From the NCBI RefSeq assembly GCF_014650055.1, contig NZ_BMUF01000013.1:1-64000 (forward strand): a DNA stretch of 64,000 nt. Reading direction: 5' to 3'. The DNA comes from Streptomyces malachitofuscus. Its GTDB lineage: Bacteria > Actinomycetota > Actinomycetes > Streptomycetales > Streptomycetaceae. This document shows positions 24,640 through 34,840 of this stretch, piece by piece; within the stretch, counting starts at the first letter, position 1; each line of letters opens with the position of its first letter. Below the pieces are notes generated by a model, which saw only the letters and a program-made list of their open reading frames with translations, did not search any database and was not told where the DNA came from. Made by a program: the position numbers and the translations under genes.

Positions 24640-25221
24640 TCAGCCGGCGATCGCCTCCCACAGGCTCCACACCCCGAGGCCCAGCATCAGCAGCGCCGCG
24701 ATCTGCGTGATCAGCTTCAGCGGAACCCGCTTCATCAGCGCCTTGCCGCCGACGATGCCGAGCGCCGCCACCGACCACAGGGCAAGCACCGCACCGAGGC
24801 CGACGGAGAGCGGGTCGTCGTAGCGGGCGGCGAGGTTGGCCGTCATGATCTGCGTCAGATCGCCGAACTCGGCGACGAGGATCAGCATGAATCCGGCCCC
24901 GGAGACCTTCCAGAAGGACTGGTTCTCCGGCCTGCGGACCTCCTCCTCGTCCTCGTCCTTCTTGAACAGCAGCATCGCCGCGCCGCCCAGGAAGAGCACA
25001 CCGGTGAGCGCGTGCACGAGCTGCTGCGGCAGCAGTGTGAGCACGCTCCCGGCGGCCACGGCGAGCGCGACGTGCAGCGCGAACGCGGCGGCGACACCGG
25101 CGAAGACGTACGAGGCGCGGTAGCGGGTACCGAGGACGAGACCGGCGAGCGCGGTCTTGTCGGGCAGTTCGGCGAGGAAGACGACGCCGAAGACGACGGC
25201 CGTCACGGTCAGGCTGATCAA
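24640..25221 (-). CDS. Gdt1/TMEM165 (UPF0016) family cation transporter, likely Mn2+ exporter
   Basis: The 193-aa, six-helix membrane protein carries the two family signature motifs E-L-P-D-K-T (first helix) and E-F-G-D-L-T-Q (fourth helix), in inverted halves. A poly-acidic KKDEDEEE loop separates the halves. Family members move Mn2+ or Ca2+ against protons. The start is TTG at 25219-25221, preceded by GAGG. A yybP-ykoY manganese riboswitch lies upstream on the same strand, which strongly supports manganese as substrate. Confidence 0.9.
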   Translation of the reverse strand: MISLTVTAVVFGVVFLAELPDKTALAGLVLGTRYRASYVFAGVAAAFALHVALAVAAGSVLTLLPQQLVHALTGVLFLGGAAMLLFKKDEDEEEVRRPENQSFWKVSGAGFMLILVAEFGDLTQIMTANLAARYDDPLSVGLGAVLALWSVAALGIVGGKALMKRVPLKLITQIAALLMLGLGVWSLWEAIAG

Positions 25222-25324
25222 CGGTTCCTCAATCGGTCGGGGCTGCCCCACCGAGAGTGCTGTGCGTTTCCACGGGACACCTCGGCACGGCAGCACACGC
25301 GGCACCCGTGCCGTACGGCACGGG

Positions 25325-25445
25325 CGTGCACTGCTTGCCGAAGGTCTCGCCGGCCGGCCCCACGTCGTGGGACCTGCCTCCGGGCGCCGGCTCAGGCGGG
25401 CTGAGCAGTATGTCGACGGTCCGGCGAAGAGCTACTCCCCTTCTG
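25325..25445 (-). promoter_or_regulatory. yybP-ykoY (Mn2+-sensing) riboswitch
   Basis: Read on the minus strand from about 25443, the leader begins AAGGGGAGTAGCTC. It passes through GTCGACATACTGCTCAG and GCCGGCGCCCGGAGG and ends with GGCCGGCGAGACCTTCGGC at about 25340. The GGGGAGUAG start, the ACAUACUG segment and the CGAGACCUU loop are the conserved features of yybP-ykoY RNA, which senses Mn2+ and switches on exporters. It sits about 110 nt upstream of the UPF0016 gene. The exact ends are approximate. Confidence 0.85.
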
Positions 25446-25626
25446 CACCGCCCATGGTACGCGAGGCCCGCGCGGACCCTCGTAACGCGGAAACTTCACA
25501 CCTGAACCATAGACGTGTCATGAGCGCGTCATTAGCTTCTTACCGGATCCACCCCTCCCGGCAACGCGGCGTGGCGAGCATTCCCCTGCCCGCACGCCAA
25601 CGACCCCACCCCACAAGGGAGTTCGC

Positions 25627-26271
25627 ATGTCGAAGTTCTACGCGCGTCGACGGCTCAGCATAGCCGCGGCACTCACCGGACTCATAGCCTCCGTCGGCCT
25701 GTTCAACGGCCCGACCGCCTCCGCCGCCCTCCCCACCCCGGTCAGCGCCGCCACCGCTCGCGGCTACCTCGCCACCCTGGACGTGCGCACCGAGGACCGC
25801 ACCGGCTACAACCGGGACCTGTTCCCGCACTGGATCACGATCAGCGGCGCCTGCAACACCCGCGAGACGGTCCTCAAGCGCGACGGCTCCAACGTGCGCA
25901 CCGACTCCTCCTGCTACGCCACCAGCGGCAGCTGGTACTCCCCCTACGACGGCGCCACCTGGTCCGCCGCCTCCGACGTCGACATCGACCACCTCGTGCC
26001 GCTCGCCGAGGCCTGGGACTCCGGCGCCGACGCCTGGTCCACCTCGCGGCGCCAGTCCTTCGCCAACGACCTGACCCGCCCGCAGCTCCTCGCGGTCACG
26101 GACAACGTCAACCAGTCCAAGGGCGACCAGGACCCGGCCACCTGGATGCCGTCGCGCTCGGCCTACCGCTGCACGTACGTGAGGGCCTGGGTGCAGGTGA
26201 AGTACTACTACGACCTGTCGGTCGACTCGTCCGAGAAGTCCGCCCTGCAGGGGTACCTGGCCAACTGCTGA
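25627..26271 (+). CDS. Secreted HNH-type (DUF1524) nuclease
   Basis: The 214-aa precursor has a signal peptide (residues 1-34, ending ASAA). The GmrSD/DUF1524-like HNH core DIDHLVPLAEAWDSG sits near residue 120, with His as general base. Downstream come N-x-x-K-G-D-x-D-P-x-x-W and a conserved YRCTYVRAWVQVK. These features fit the extracellular nucleases that many Streptomyces secrete to degrade DNA. Cysteine pairs (C-N-T and S-S-C-Y) could form disulfides. GGGAG lies 7-8 nt before the ATG. Confidence 0.88.
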   Translation: MSKFYARRRLSIAAALTGLIASVGLFNGPTASAALPTPVSAATARGYLATLDVRTEDRTGYNRDLFPHWITISGACNTRETVLKRDGSNVRTDSSCYATSGSWYSPYDGATWSAASDVDIDHLVPLAEAWDSGADAWSTSRRQSFANDLTRPQLLAVTDNVNQSKGDQDPATWMPSRSAYRCTYVRAWVQVKYYYDLSVDSSEKSALQGYLANC

Positions 26272-26357
26272 CGCGCCCGCGAACTGCCGGGTGCACAAAT
26301 CTCCCCGGCGGCCTCCGTCGCTGCGTACCGTACGGGGCGACGGAGGAAGGGGTCACC

Positions 26358-28004
<1,647 letters not shown>

Positions 28005-28151
28005 GTCCCACAGCAACCTGTGAGCCGCCTGTGAACCAAGGGGTGGATTCGGTCACCCCGTTGAACATGAAGGCGGGACGAGGGCCCGGCTGACATGCGG
28101 CGGCAGGCGTGTGACCAGCGAAATCGGGCTGCATCCATGGCCGAATGTTGA

Positions 28152-28161
28152 ACTTGCAAGT
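28152..28161. promoter_or_regulatory. ACTTGCAAGT palindrome upstream of the DoxX gene
   Basis: A perfect 10-bp palindrome lies about 95 bp upstream of the DoxX ATG, between the PhoD-like gene and DoxX, and immediately before a T-G-rich promoter-like region. Redox-responsive MarR/HxlR regulators often bind ACTTGCAAGT-like sites near DoxX genes, so this is a candidate operator. No regulator gene is adjacent. Confidence 0.4.
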
Positions 28162-28256
28162 AATGGTGGGGCGCTCCTAGCGTGGGACTCCGACTCGGTT
28201 CCGCCCCCCGGACCGGCCCCGTCCGGGGGCCGGCCTGACCGAAGGAGACCCCCCTC

Positions 28257-28709
28257 ATGACCGGACGCCTCAACAGCGCCCAGCCCTACGTCATGGGCCT
28301 GTTCCGCATGGTCGTCGGCCTGCTCTTCGCCAGCCACGGCGCCGTGTCCCTGCTCGGTGTGCTCGGCGGCGCCGACGGCAGCGGCGGCACCGTCGAGACC
28401 GGCACCTGGCCCAGCTGGTACGCGGCCCTGATACAGCTCGTCGGCGGCACGCTCGTCCTGCTCGGCCTCGGCACCCGGGCGGCGGCGTTCGTCTCGTCCG
28501 GCTCGATGGCGTACGCGTACTTCAAGGTCCACCAGCCCGACGCCCTGTGGCCTATCGAGAACAACGGCGAGAGCGCGGCCATGTTCTGCTGGGCCATGCT
28601 CCTGCTGGTGTTCACCGGCTCCGGCGCATTCGGCCTGGACCGGCTGCTCACCAGGCGCGCCTCGGCGCACGGGCGGCGGGGGGCCGAGCAGACCCCTGTG
28701 ACGGCCTGA
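28257..28709 (+). CDS. DoxX family membrane protein
   Basis: The 150-aa protein has four membrane helices and the DoxX features: FRMVVGLLFASHGAVSL in helix 1, AALIQLVGGTLVLLGLGTR in helix 2, and AYAYFKVHQPDALWPIENNGE before helix 4. Homologues form a thiol-redox complex with SseA and SodA in mycobacteria; here the partner genes are not adjacent. GAAGGAG lies 8 nt before ATG 28257. A very strong terminator follows. Confidence 0.9.
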   Translation: MTGRLNSAQPYVMGLFRMVVGLLFASHGAVSLLGVLGGADGSGGTVETGTWPSWYAALIQLVGGTLVLLGLGTRAAAFVSSGSMAYAYFKVHQPDALWPIENNGESAAMFCWAMLLLVFTGSGAFGLDRLLTRRASAHGRRGAEQTPVTA

Positions 28710-28726
28710 CCCGTCCCGGCCGCCGC

Positions 28727-28765
28727 ACGTGTGCCCTCCCCGCCTCCCCCGGGGAGGGCACACGT
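28727..28765 (+). terminator. Intrinsic terminator-like hairpin
   Basis: ACGTGTGCCCTCCCCG pairs with CGGGGAGGGCACACGT, a perfect 16-bp stem with a short CCTCCCC-type loop. It begins 18 bp after the DoxX stop. Confidence 0.9.
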
Positions 28766-28938
28766 CGTCGCGACGGGCGGGGAAACCCCGGGTGCCGGGC
28801 GCGCGAACCCCCCGTGACCCTTCCGTCACTTACCGGGCGTACGCTGTATGGCTGTCATCGGCCACTCCTGCCACCTCTGCCGCCCCCTCCGCGACAGCGC
28901 GGCACGGTTGGCCCACGGGGGCGTAACGGGGAGTTCGG

Positions 28939-29532
28939 GTGGACAGTCTGGGGTCGCTGGTCGGCAGCCCATGGATCTATGCGGTGGTGGCCCTGTCGGT
29001 CCTGCTCGACGTGTTCCTCCCGGTCCTGCCCAGCGGGGTGCTGGTGATCACGGCGGCCACGGCCGCCGCCGCGGGCACGGCGACCGACGTGCCCGACATC
29101 CTGGTGCTGACGCTCTGCGCCGCCACCGCGTCCGTCCTCGGCGATCTGGTCGCCTACCGGCTCGCCTGGCGCGGCGGCCCCCGTCTGGACCGGGCCATCG
29201 CCCGCTCCCGGCGGCTGAGCAGGGCGCAGGAACGTCTCGGCGCCGCGCTGGCACGGGGCGGGGGCGCGCTGGTCGTGCTGGCCCGGTTCGCTCCGGCCGG
29301 CCGCTCGGTCGTCTCCCTCGGCGCGGGCGCCGCGCGTCATCGCGCACGCGACTTCCTGCCCTGGTCCGCCGTGGCGGGGCTGTCCTGGGCCGCGTACAGC
29401 GTGGCCCTCGGCTACTTCGGCGCGCAGTGGCTGGGGGCGACGTGGCTGGCGACGGCGGTGTCGGTGGGTGCGCTGTTCGCGGCGGGCGCGGGGGCGGGGT
29501 TTCTGATGCGGCGGAAGCCTCAGCCCTCTTAG
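28939..29532 (+). CDS. DedA/VTT-domain family membrane protein
   Basis: The 197-aa protein has four to five membrane helices and the VTT-like core: an N-terminal FLPVLPSGVLVITAA re-entrant segment, then a charged stretch, LARFAPAGRSVVSLGAGAARH and DFLPWSAVAGLSWAAYSVALGYFG. The R-F-x-P-x-x-R motif is the DedA hallmark. DedA proteins act in lipid-carrier (undecaprenyl phosphate) recycling or proton-coupled transport. GTG 28939 was chosen. It is one of two DedA proteins in the window. Confidence 0.82.
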   Translation: MDSLGSLVGSPWIYAVVALSVLLDVFLPVLPSGVLVITAATAAAAGTATDVPDILVLTLCAATASVLGDLVAYRLAWRGGPRLDRAIARSRRLSRAQERLGAALARGGGALVVLARFAPAGRSVVSLGAGAARHRARDFLPWSAVAGLSWAAYSVALGYFGAQWLGATWLATAVSVGALFAAGAGAGFLMRRKPQPS

Positions 29533-29570
29533 GGCGTTGCGGCTGGGCGGGGGGGTGCGCCGCCCGGCGT

Positions 29571-29840
29571 TTACGGGGTGCCGTCTGCGCCCACCCGTGC
29601 CGCCCCAGCGGCACGACTGCCCGCAGCTGGGGCTCCTCTGACCTCCAGGCCGTTCAGCAGGTCTGCTGTCGCCTCTGCGATCGTTTCCACTGCCCGGTCG
29701 AACACCTCACGGTTGTGGGCCGCCGGTGCCCGGAACCCGGACACCTTTCTCACGTACTGCAGGGCGGCGGCCCGGATCTCCTCCTCCGTGGCCTCCTCGG
29801 GCAGTACGGGCGGACGCAGCGTCTTGATACTCCGGCACAT
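29571..29840 (-). CDS. DUF2277 family protein with repeat-encoded C-terminus
   Basis: The 89-aa protein begins MCRSIKTLRPPVLPEEATEE, which is the DUF2277 signature, followed by AAALQYVRKVSGFRAPAAHN and FDRAVETIAEATADLL. The family is small and of unknown function. The last 20 or so residues (after LEVRGAPAAG) are encoded by the hairpin repeat at 29597-29632 and are probably not conserved. ATG 29840 is the family start; a longer frame to 29924 runs into the divergent gene's promoter. Confidence 0.85.
   Translation of the reverse strand: MCRSIKTLRPPVLPEEATEEEIRAAALQYVRKVSGFRAPAAHNREVFDRAVETIAEATADLLNGLEVRGAPAAGSRAAGAARVGADGTP
29597..29632. repeat. Dispersed hairpin repeat, inverted relative to the copies at 2.35 kb
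   Basis: GTGCCGC (29597-29603) and GCGGCAC (29608-29614) form a perfect stem around CCCA, followed by GACTGCCCGCAGCTGGGG. The last part is the reverse complement of the CAGCTGCGGGCAGTC motif duplicated at 2343-2386. It lies inside the 3' end of the DUF2277 gene. Confidence 0.75.
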
Positions 29841-29949
29841 GCCCCCAGTCTGACGCGGCCGGCCACCGTACGGCCACGATCGGATGAAGCCCGGGCGGAG
29901 ACCCCCGAGTAACTCGCCACCCAAAATCGAACAGGCGTATCATTGGGCC

Positions 29950-30291
29950 GTGGCTGCGACCTATGACTTTCCGAGTGACCTCCTCGCCGGTCAGGAGGAA
30001 CTGCATCAGGTCCGGGCCGAGTTGTCGGCCCTGCTGAAGCGGCTCCCCTGGTCGGTCGAACCCCTCGACGGGTTCAGCGACGACAACGGCTGGCGCAAGG
30101 TCGAACGCCCCGCCTCGCCCGGCTGGACCGAGGACGAACAGGCCGAGGTGGAGAAGCTCCGACGGCGGGAGCACGAGCTCGCCGTTTTCGTCAGCACCCA
30201 CCGCTACTGGTCCGAACTCACCGGCTCCGACCGGATCCACGCCCGCTCCGGACTGAAGCACGCCCATGAGGGCACGGAGGAGTCCCCGTAA
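29950..30291 (+). CDS. Hypothetical protein, small and helical
   Basis: The 113-aa protein begins at GTG 29950 (MAATYDFPSDLLAGQEELHQ) and is charged, with helices LHQVRAELSALLKRL and WTEDEQAEVEKLRRREHELAVFVSTHRYW. I do not recognise a functional family; homologues occur widely in Streptomyces as hypothetical proteins. It is divergent from the DUF2277 gene and followed by a terminator and the tRNA. Confidence 0.72.
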   Translation: MAATYDFPSDLLAGQEELHQVRAELSALLKRLPWSVEPLDGFSDDNGWRKVERPASPGWTEDEQAEVEKLRRREHELAVFVSTHRYWSELTGSDRIHARSGLKHAHEGTEESP

Positions 30292-30296
30292 CGGCG

Positions 30297-30325
30297 AAGG
30301 CCCCCGGAGAGAATCCGGAGGCCTT
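30297..30325 (+). terminator. Intrinsic terminator-like hairpin
   Basis: AAGGCCCCCGGA (30297-30308) pairs with TCCGGAGGCCTT (30314-30325) with a single mismatch and a 5-nt loop. It sits between the small hypothetical gene (plus strand) and the tRNA-Val gene (minus strand), and could terminate both. Confidence 0.8.
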
Positions 30326-30334
30326 GTCCCACGG

Positions 30335-30406
<72 letters not shown>

Positions 30407-30602
30407 GAGGCCCGGGCCGCGCCCAGGTCGAGTCGACAGCCTACATGGCCCGGGGCGCGGTCCGGCAAACCCGTATCGGGGGATATCCCCACCCCGGATC
30501 CGGTAGTGGCCCGGATCCCCCGCCGGGGCCCCCGTCCGTACGGTTCGAAGTGCTCTCGAACACGGCTGGGAGCGCCACCGTCCGTCCCAGGGGGAGACCG
30601 TC

Positions 30603-31409
30603 ATGACCCGCACGTCCCGCACCGCCACCGGCACCACCACCCCGGCAGGAACCACCTGGCGCCCGCTCGCCCTGGCCGGGGCGGCCGTGGTGCTCGTCGC
30701 CGGCCTGAGCGCCTGCGGGGCGTCGGCCGCCGAGGACGACGATCCCGACCACCGGAGCTTCGACCTGCCCGGCACCACCCTCACCATCGACTCCGACGAC
30801 TCCGCCCTGGAGATCGTCGCGGCGGACGACACCCCCTCGGGGAAGATCGAGGTGACCCGGTGGTTCCGTGGCACCGTCGCCATCGGCACGGACCCGGAGG
30901 TCACCTGGTCCATGGACGGCGACCGGCTGGTGCTGCGCGAGAAGTGCTCGGGCATCGTCGCCGACTGCTCCACCAAGCACCGCATCGAGGTGCCCCGCGG
31001 TGTCGCCGTCAAGGTCGAGGACAAGGACGGCAGCGTGCGGGCGCGCGGTTTCCGCGACGCGCTCAGCATCCGCACGACGGACGGTTCGGTCCGGGTCACC
31101 GACTCCAGCGGACCGCTCGAGCTGCGCACCGGCGACGGTTCCGTGCGCGCCGAGGTCTCCTCGCGCACGGTGCGCGCCCGGACCGGCGACGGCTCGGTCC
31201 ACCTCGAACTCGGCGTCGTACCGGACCTGGTGGAGTCCCGCACCGGCGACGGTTCCCTGACCATCGACCTGCCCCGGGCCGGTTACCGCGTGGACACCGG
31301 GACCGGTGACGGCGCCGAGGACGTGTCGGTGCCCCGCGACGATTCCAGCTCCCACCGGGTGACCGCGCGCACCGGCGACGGGAAACTCACGGTCCGCACG
31401 GCGAACTGA
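30603..31409 (+). CDS. DUF4097-family beta-repeat lipoprotein
   Basis: The 268-aa protein has an N-terminal signal with lipobox LSACG (Cys near residue 38). Repeated beta-strand units follow, each carrying TGDGSVRAE or similar: RTTDGSVRVT, RTGDGSVRAEV, RTGDGSVHLEL, RTGDGSLTIDL and RTGDGKLTVRT. This is the DUF4097/adhesin-like right-handed beta-helix fold. It should be anchored on the outer face of the membrane. No partner gene suggests a specific role. GGGGGAG precedes the ATG. Confidence 0.88.
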   Translation: MTRTSRTATGTTTPAGTTWRPLALAGAAVVLVAGLSACGASAAEDDDPDHRSFDLPGTTLTIDSDDSALEIVAADDTPSGKIEVTRWFRGTVAIGTDPEVTWSMDGDRLVLREKCSGIVADCSTKHRIEVPRGVAVKVEDKDGSVRARGFRDALSIRTTDGSVRVTDSSGPLELRTGDGSVRAEVSSRTVRARTGDGSVHLELGVVPDLVESRTGDGSLTIDLPRAGYRVDTGTGDGAEDVSVPRDDSSSHRVTARTGDGKLTVRTAN

Positions 31410-31483
31410 CGGGCCCGTGTGTTCGTCCTTCACCGGTGGGAGAATGGCACCGGGCAGGGCGAACGACAGTACGGGAGAGGGAT

Positions 31484-32914
31484 GTGACGGCGACACCAGC
31501 GCGGCCGTACTCGCCGTCGGAGTCTCGTGTGCCTCGCATACGTCGCGCCGTCCCCCCCGGTCCGCCGGGGCCACGCACCCGCCGGGCTCCCGGCCCCCTG
31601 CGGGACGCGCTCGCGCTCATGGGGCTGCCGCTGGTGGCCGCCCTGGTGCTGCCCGTCGCGTTCGCCGGCGGCGGCACCCGGCGCTGGTTCGGCGGACGGG
31701 CCGAGAACCAGCGGGCCGAGGCGCAGGCCGCCAAGGACGCGGCGGCGGCCGCGTTCTACGACCTCGACACCGCCCAGCGCGACCTGCGGATCTCCATCGA
31801 GACCATCACCGCCGTCGACTCCTCCCCCGCCGCCCGCCGCGCCGTCTCCGACTTCGAGGCGCTCGGCCGGCGCATCGACGAGGCCAGCCACCGGTACATC
31901 AGCGCCGTCGACGCCCATGACCTCGACCGGGACGACCTGGAGGCCTCGGCGGCCTCGCAGGCCCGCACCGAACTGACCGCCGCCAAGGAGGAGCTCGGGC
32001 GGGTCAGGCAGGAGCTCGACCGGTTCGCCGAAGGGCTCGGCTCCCTCCTCGGCAAGGCCGAGAACCAGCTGGCCCGGCTCGCGCCCTCCGTCGAACGCGC
32101 CCGGCAGTCGCTGCTCGCCGCCTCGAACGCCCTCGACACCGCGCGCGGCTCGGGGCTGCGGGCCGACGACCTCGCCGCCCGGCTCGCCGCGCTCTCCCCG
32201 GAGCTCACCAAGCTGAACCAGGGCGCCGGGCAGCACGGTGTGCCCCAGACCCTGGAGCGGGCCGAACGGGTCACGCGCGAGGCCGAGGCCGTACGCGTGG
32301 AGGCCGAGCGGCTGCCGGAGCGGGCCGCCGAGATCGACCACCGTCTGGTCTCCCTGCGCACCCGCGCCCAGGCCCTCACCACCCGCTCCGAACAGGTCGA
32401 ACCGGTGCTGAGCGAGCTGCGCCGCCGGTTCACCGTCGCCTGCTGGCAGGACCTGCAGAACGTGCCGGAGGTGGCCGCCGAGAACGTGGGCCGGGCCGAG
32501 GCGCGGCTCGCCGAGGCCAGAGCCGCCCGCGAGGAGCAGCGGTGGGCGGACGCGACCGCGCTGCTGTCGACCGCGCGGGCGCTGCTGAACACGACCGACG
32601 AGGCCGTGTCGGCCGCCGGTGACCGGCTGCGGCGGCTGAACGCCGTGCAGAAGGACCCGGAGCAGGAGATCGAGCGCACCCGCTTCGCCATCCGGGACGC
32701 CCAGCGTCTGGCGATGGCCGGCCGCAACACCCCCGACCCGCGCCACGCCCGTCCCCTGGACGACGCCGTGGCCCGGCTGGAGCGGGCCGTCGCCGGTCTG
32801 GAGGGGCGCCATCCCGACTACTGGCACTTCCTGACCGAGACGGAGGCGGTACGGACGACGGTGAGCCGTGTGGTGGCCCTGATCCGCGAGGAACGGGGCG
32901 GCGGCGCCCACTGA
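31484..32914 (+). CDS. Membrane-anchored coiled-coil protein
   Basis: The 476-aa protein has a short Pro/Arg-rich N-terminus and one membrane helix (ALMGLPLVAALVLPVAFAGG, about residues 45-65). A long run of alpha-helical heptads rich in Ala, Glu, Arg and Leu follows (RTELTAAKEELGRVRQELDRF, EAVRVEAERLPERAAEIDHRL). The lack of a catalytic motif suggests a structural or scaffolding role. GTG 31484 has GGGAGAGGG directly upstream. It is followed within 33 bp by the FmdB-like gene. Confidence 0.78.
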   Translation: MTATPARPYSPSESRVPRIRRAVPPGPPGPRTRRAPGPLRDALALMGLPLVAALVLPVAFAGGGTRRWFGGRAENQRAEAQAAKDAAAAAFYDLDTAQRDLRISIETITAVDSSPAARRAVSDFEALGRRIDEASHRYISAVDAHDLDRDDLEASAASQARTELTAAKEELGRVRQELDRFAEGLGSLLGKAENQLARLAPSVERARQSLLAASNALDTARGSGLRADDLAARLAALSPELTKLNQGAGQHGVPQTLERAERVTREAEAVRVEAERLPERAAEIDHRLVSLRTRAQALTTRSEQVEPVLSELRRRFTVACWQDLQNVPEVAAENVGRAEARLAEARAAREEQRWADATALLSTARALLNTTDEAVSAAGDRLRRLNAVQKDPEQEIERTRFAIRDAQRLAMAGRNTPDPRHARPLDDAVARLERAVAGLEGRHPDYWHFLTETEAVRTTVSRVVALIREERGGGAH

Positions 32915-32946
32915 CCGGCGCGGGCCTGCCCGGTTAACCTGTGCCC

Positions 32947-33168
32947 ATGCCTCGCTACGAGTACCGCTGCCGGACCTGCGGCGACACCTTCGAACTGAGC
33001 CGCCCCATGGCGGAGTCCTCCGCACCCGCCGCCTGCCCGTCCGGCCACGACGACACGGTCAAGCTCCTCTCCACGGTCGCGGTGGGCGGCACTGCCTCCG
33101 CCGCGGCCCCGGCCCCCTCCGCCGGCGGCGGTGGCGGCGGCTGCTGCGGCGGTGGCTGCTGCGGCTGA
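32947..33168 (+). CDS. FmdB-family zinc-ribbon protein
   Basis: The 73-aa protein begins MPRYEYRCRTCGDTFELSRPM with the paired cysteines of the FmdB/CxxC regulatory-type zinc ribbon. A second Cys follows near AACPSGH. The C-terminus is an unusual poly-Gly/Cys tail GGGGGGCCGGGCCG that could bind extra metal. The GTG at 32941 is an alternative start two codons upstream. Confidence 0.85.
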   Translation: MPRYEYRCRTCGDTFELSRPMAESSAPAACPSGHDDTVKLLSTVAVGGTASAAAPAPSAGGGGGGCCGGGCCG

Positions 33169-33226
33169 CGGGCCGCCTTCCGACCGCTTCAGGCTCCCTT
33201 CAGCTCGGCGTCCCTAGCGTGGGGGG

Positions 33227-34006
33227 ATGACAGTCGGCGCAGCGCACACCCTCACGGCAGCCGGGAACGGCAGTACCGGGCCCCAGTGGGTCAACGACCT
33301 CATGGACGTCATGGGCGCCCCCGGGGCCGGTCTGGCGATCGCACTGGAGAACCTCTTCCCGCCCCTGCCCAGCGAGGTGATCCTGCCGCTGGCGGGGTTC
33401 GCCGCGAGCAGCGGGCGGATGGGTCTGTTCGAGGTCCTGCTGTGGACCACGTTCGGCTCGGTGATCGGGGCGCTCGCGCTGTACGGGGTGGGCGCGCTGC
33501 TCGGCCGGGACCGGACCGTGGCGCTGGCGGGCCGGCTGCCGCTGGTGAAGGCCGCGGACATCGAGCGGACGGAGGCCTGGTTCCTGCGGCACGGGACCAA
33601 GGCGGTGTTCTTCGGGCGGATGATCCCGGTCTTCCGCAGCCTCGTCTCCGTACCGGCCGGTGTGGAACGCATGCGGCTGCCGGTGTTCCTCGGTCTGACG
33701 ACGCTGGGCAGCGCCGTCTGGAACACCGCGTTCGTGCTCGCGGGCTACGCGCTGGGCGACAACTGGGAACAGGTCACGGCCGTGGCCTCGGCGTACTCGA
33801 AGGCGGCGCTCGGTGCGGCCGCGGTGGCGGTGCTGGTCTTCGTGGCCGTGCGGCTGCGGCGGCCGGGGGCCGGACGCCGACGGCGCGACGGGCAGGACGG
33901 CACCGGACGGACACGTCCGTCGGACGTCCCCGCAGCGGACCACCCCACCCGCCGGCTCCGCGTCACGGACCCCTCCGGGCTCACCGGCCGGGGGCGGGAC
34001 CGCTGA
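33227..34006 (+). CDS. DedA family membrane protein
   Basis: The 259-aa protein has the DedA features E-N-L-F-P-P-L-P-S-E-V-I-L-P near residue 43, GSVIGALALYGVGALLGRD, FFGRMIPVFRSLVSVPAGV with its conserved R-x-x-P-x-x-R motif, and TTLGSAVWNTAFVLAGYALG. A charged Arg-rich cytoplasmic tail of about 50 residues is an extension. DedA proteins are linked to polyprenyl phosphate flipping and membrane homeostasis. The N-terminus may be shorter (an internal ATG follows). Confidence 0.9.
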   Translation: MTVGAAHTLTAAGNGSTGPQWVNDLMDVMGAPGAGLAIALENLFPPLPSEVILPLAGFAASSGRMGLFEVLLWTTFGSVIGALALYGVGALLGRDRTVALAGRLPLVKAADIERTEAWFLRHGTKAVFFGRMIPVFRSLVSVPAGVERMRLPVFLGLTTLGSAVWNTAFVLAGYALGDNWEQVTAVASAYSKAALGAAAVAVLVFVAVRLRRPGAGRRRRDGQDGTGRTRPSDVPAADHPTRRLRVTDPSGLTGRGRDR

Positions 34007-34027
34007 GAGCACCGGGTGCTCCCGCGG

Positions 34028-34840
34028 TCACCGCGGCGTGCGGACCGTCCGCAGGAGCTCACGGAGGATGCGCTCACCGGCCAGCACGCCCCGCTCGGGC
34101 AGGGCCCTGATCGCGGGGGCCGTCCAGTCGGCGTCGGCGAGTTCGCCGTGGCCGGGGCGCCAGCCCCGGTCCGCGGCGAGCAGCAGGTCGGCGTCGAGGA
34201 GGGAGTCGCCGGCGGCGAGGGTGAGGGCGGCGCCGGTGCGGCGGGCGACCTCGCGCATCGCCGCGCTCTTGGTGAGCGGCTTGGGCACGGCGTAGATCTT
34301 CCGGCCCTGGAGGGACACCGTCCAGCCGCGGTTCTCCGCCCACACCGCGAGTTCCTTCACCCACTCCTCGCGCAGCAGCTCGCGCTCGACGACGAGGTAG
34401 GCGAACAGGTCCTCGGCGACGCGGTGCTTGCGCACCCACACCGGGTCGGCGGTCCGCAGCAGGTGCTCCTGCACCTCGGCCAGCGGGGCGCACTCGTCGG
34501 CCAGCCGGGCGAGCACCCGGGCGTGCCAGTCCCGGTCCGTCTCGCCGTCGACGAGGAGGTGGCCGCCGTTGGCGCAGATCGCGTACGACGGCGGCGGGCC
34601 GGGGAGGTTGATGCGCTGGTACTGCTTGCGGGTGCGGGTCGTGGTGGGGACGAACACGGCCTCGTCACCGAGGTCGGTGAGGAGCTGGGCCGCCGTCTCC
34701 GTCATGTAGGACAGGGGTCTGCTCTCGTGGACCTCCACGCACAGCAGCCTCGGCGCCCGCGCGTCCGGCATGGTCAGGGCGAGGGCCGCGGCGGAGTAGA
34801 TGAGGGTGCGGTCGAGGTCGCTGGCGACGATGACGGCCAT
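34028..34840 (-). CDS. HAD-family phosphatase of the Ter biosynthetic module
   Basis: The 270-aa protein has motif I VASDLDRTLIYS and a late motif LAAGDSLLDADLLLAADRGW typical of HAD phosphatases, with a large cap domain in between. Fused or adjacent to Ter-type phosphoribosyltransferase and StiP genes, it matches the HAD component of the Ter stress-response module that is thought to make a nucleotide-like metabolite. Its ATG overlaps the stop of the preceding long gene (ATGA), so translation is coupled. Confidence 0.85.
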   Translation of the reverse strand: MAVIVASDLDRTLIYSAAALALTMPDARAPRLLCVEVHESRPLSYMTETAAQLLTDLGDEAVFVPTTTRTRKQYQRINLPGPPPSYAICANGGHLLVDGETDRDWHARVLARLADECAPLAEVQEHLLRTADPVWVRKHRVAEDLFAYLVVERELLREEWVKELAVWAENRGWTVSLQGRKIYAVPKPLTKSAAMREVARRTGAALTLAAGDSLLDADLLLAADRGWRPGHGELADADWTAPAIRALPERGVLAGERILRELLRTVRTPR

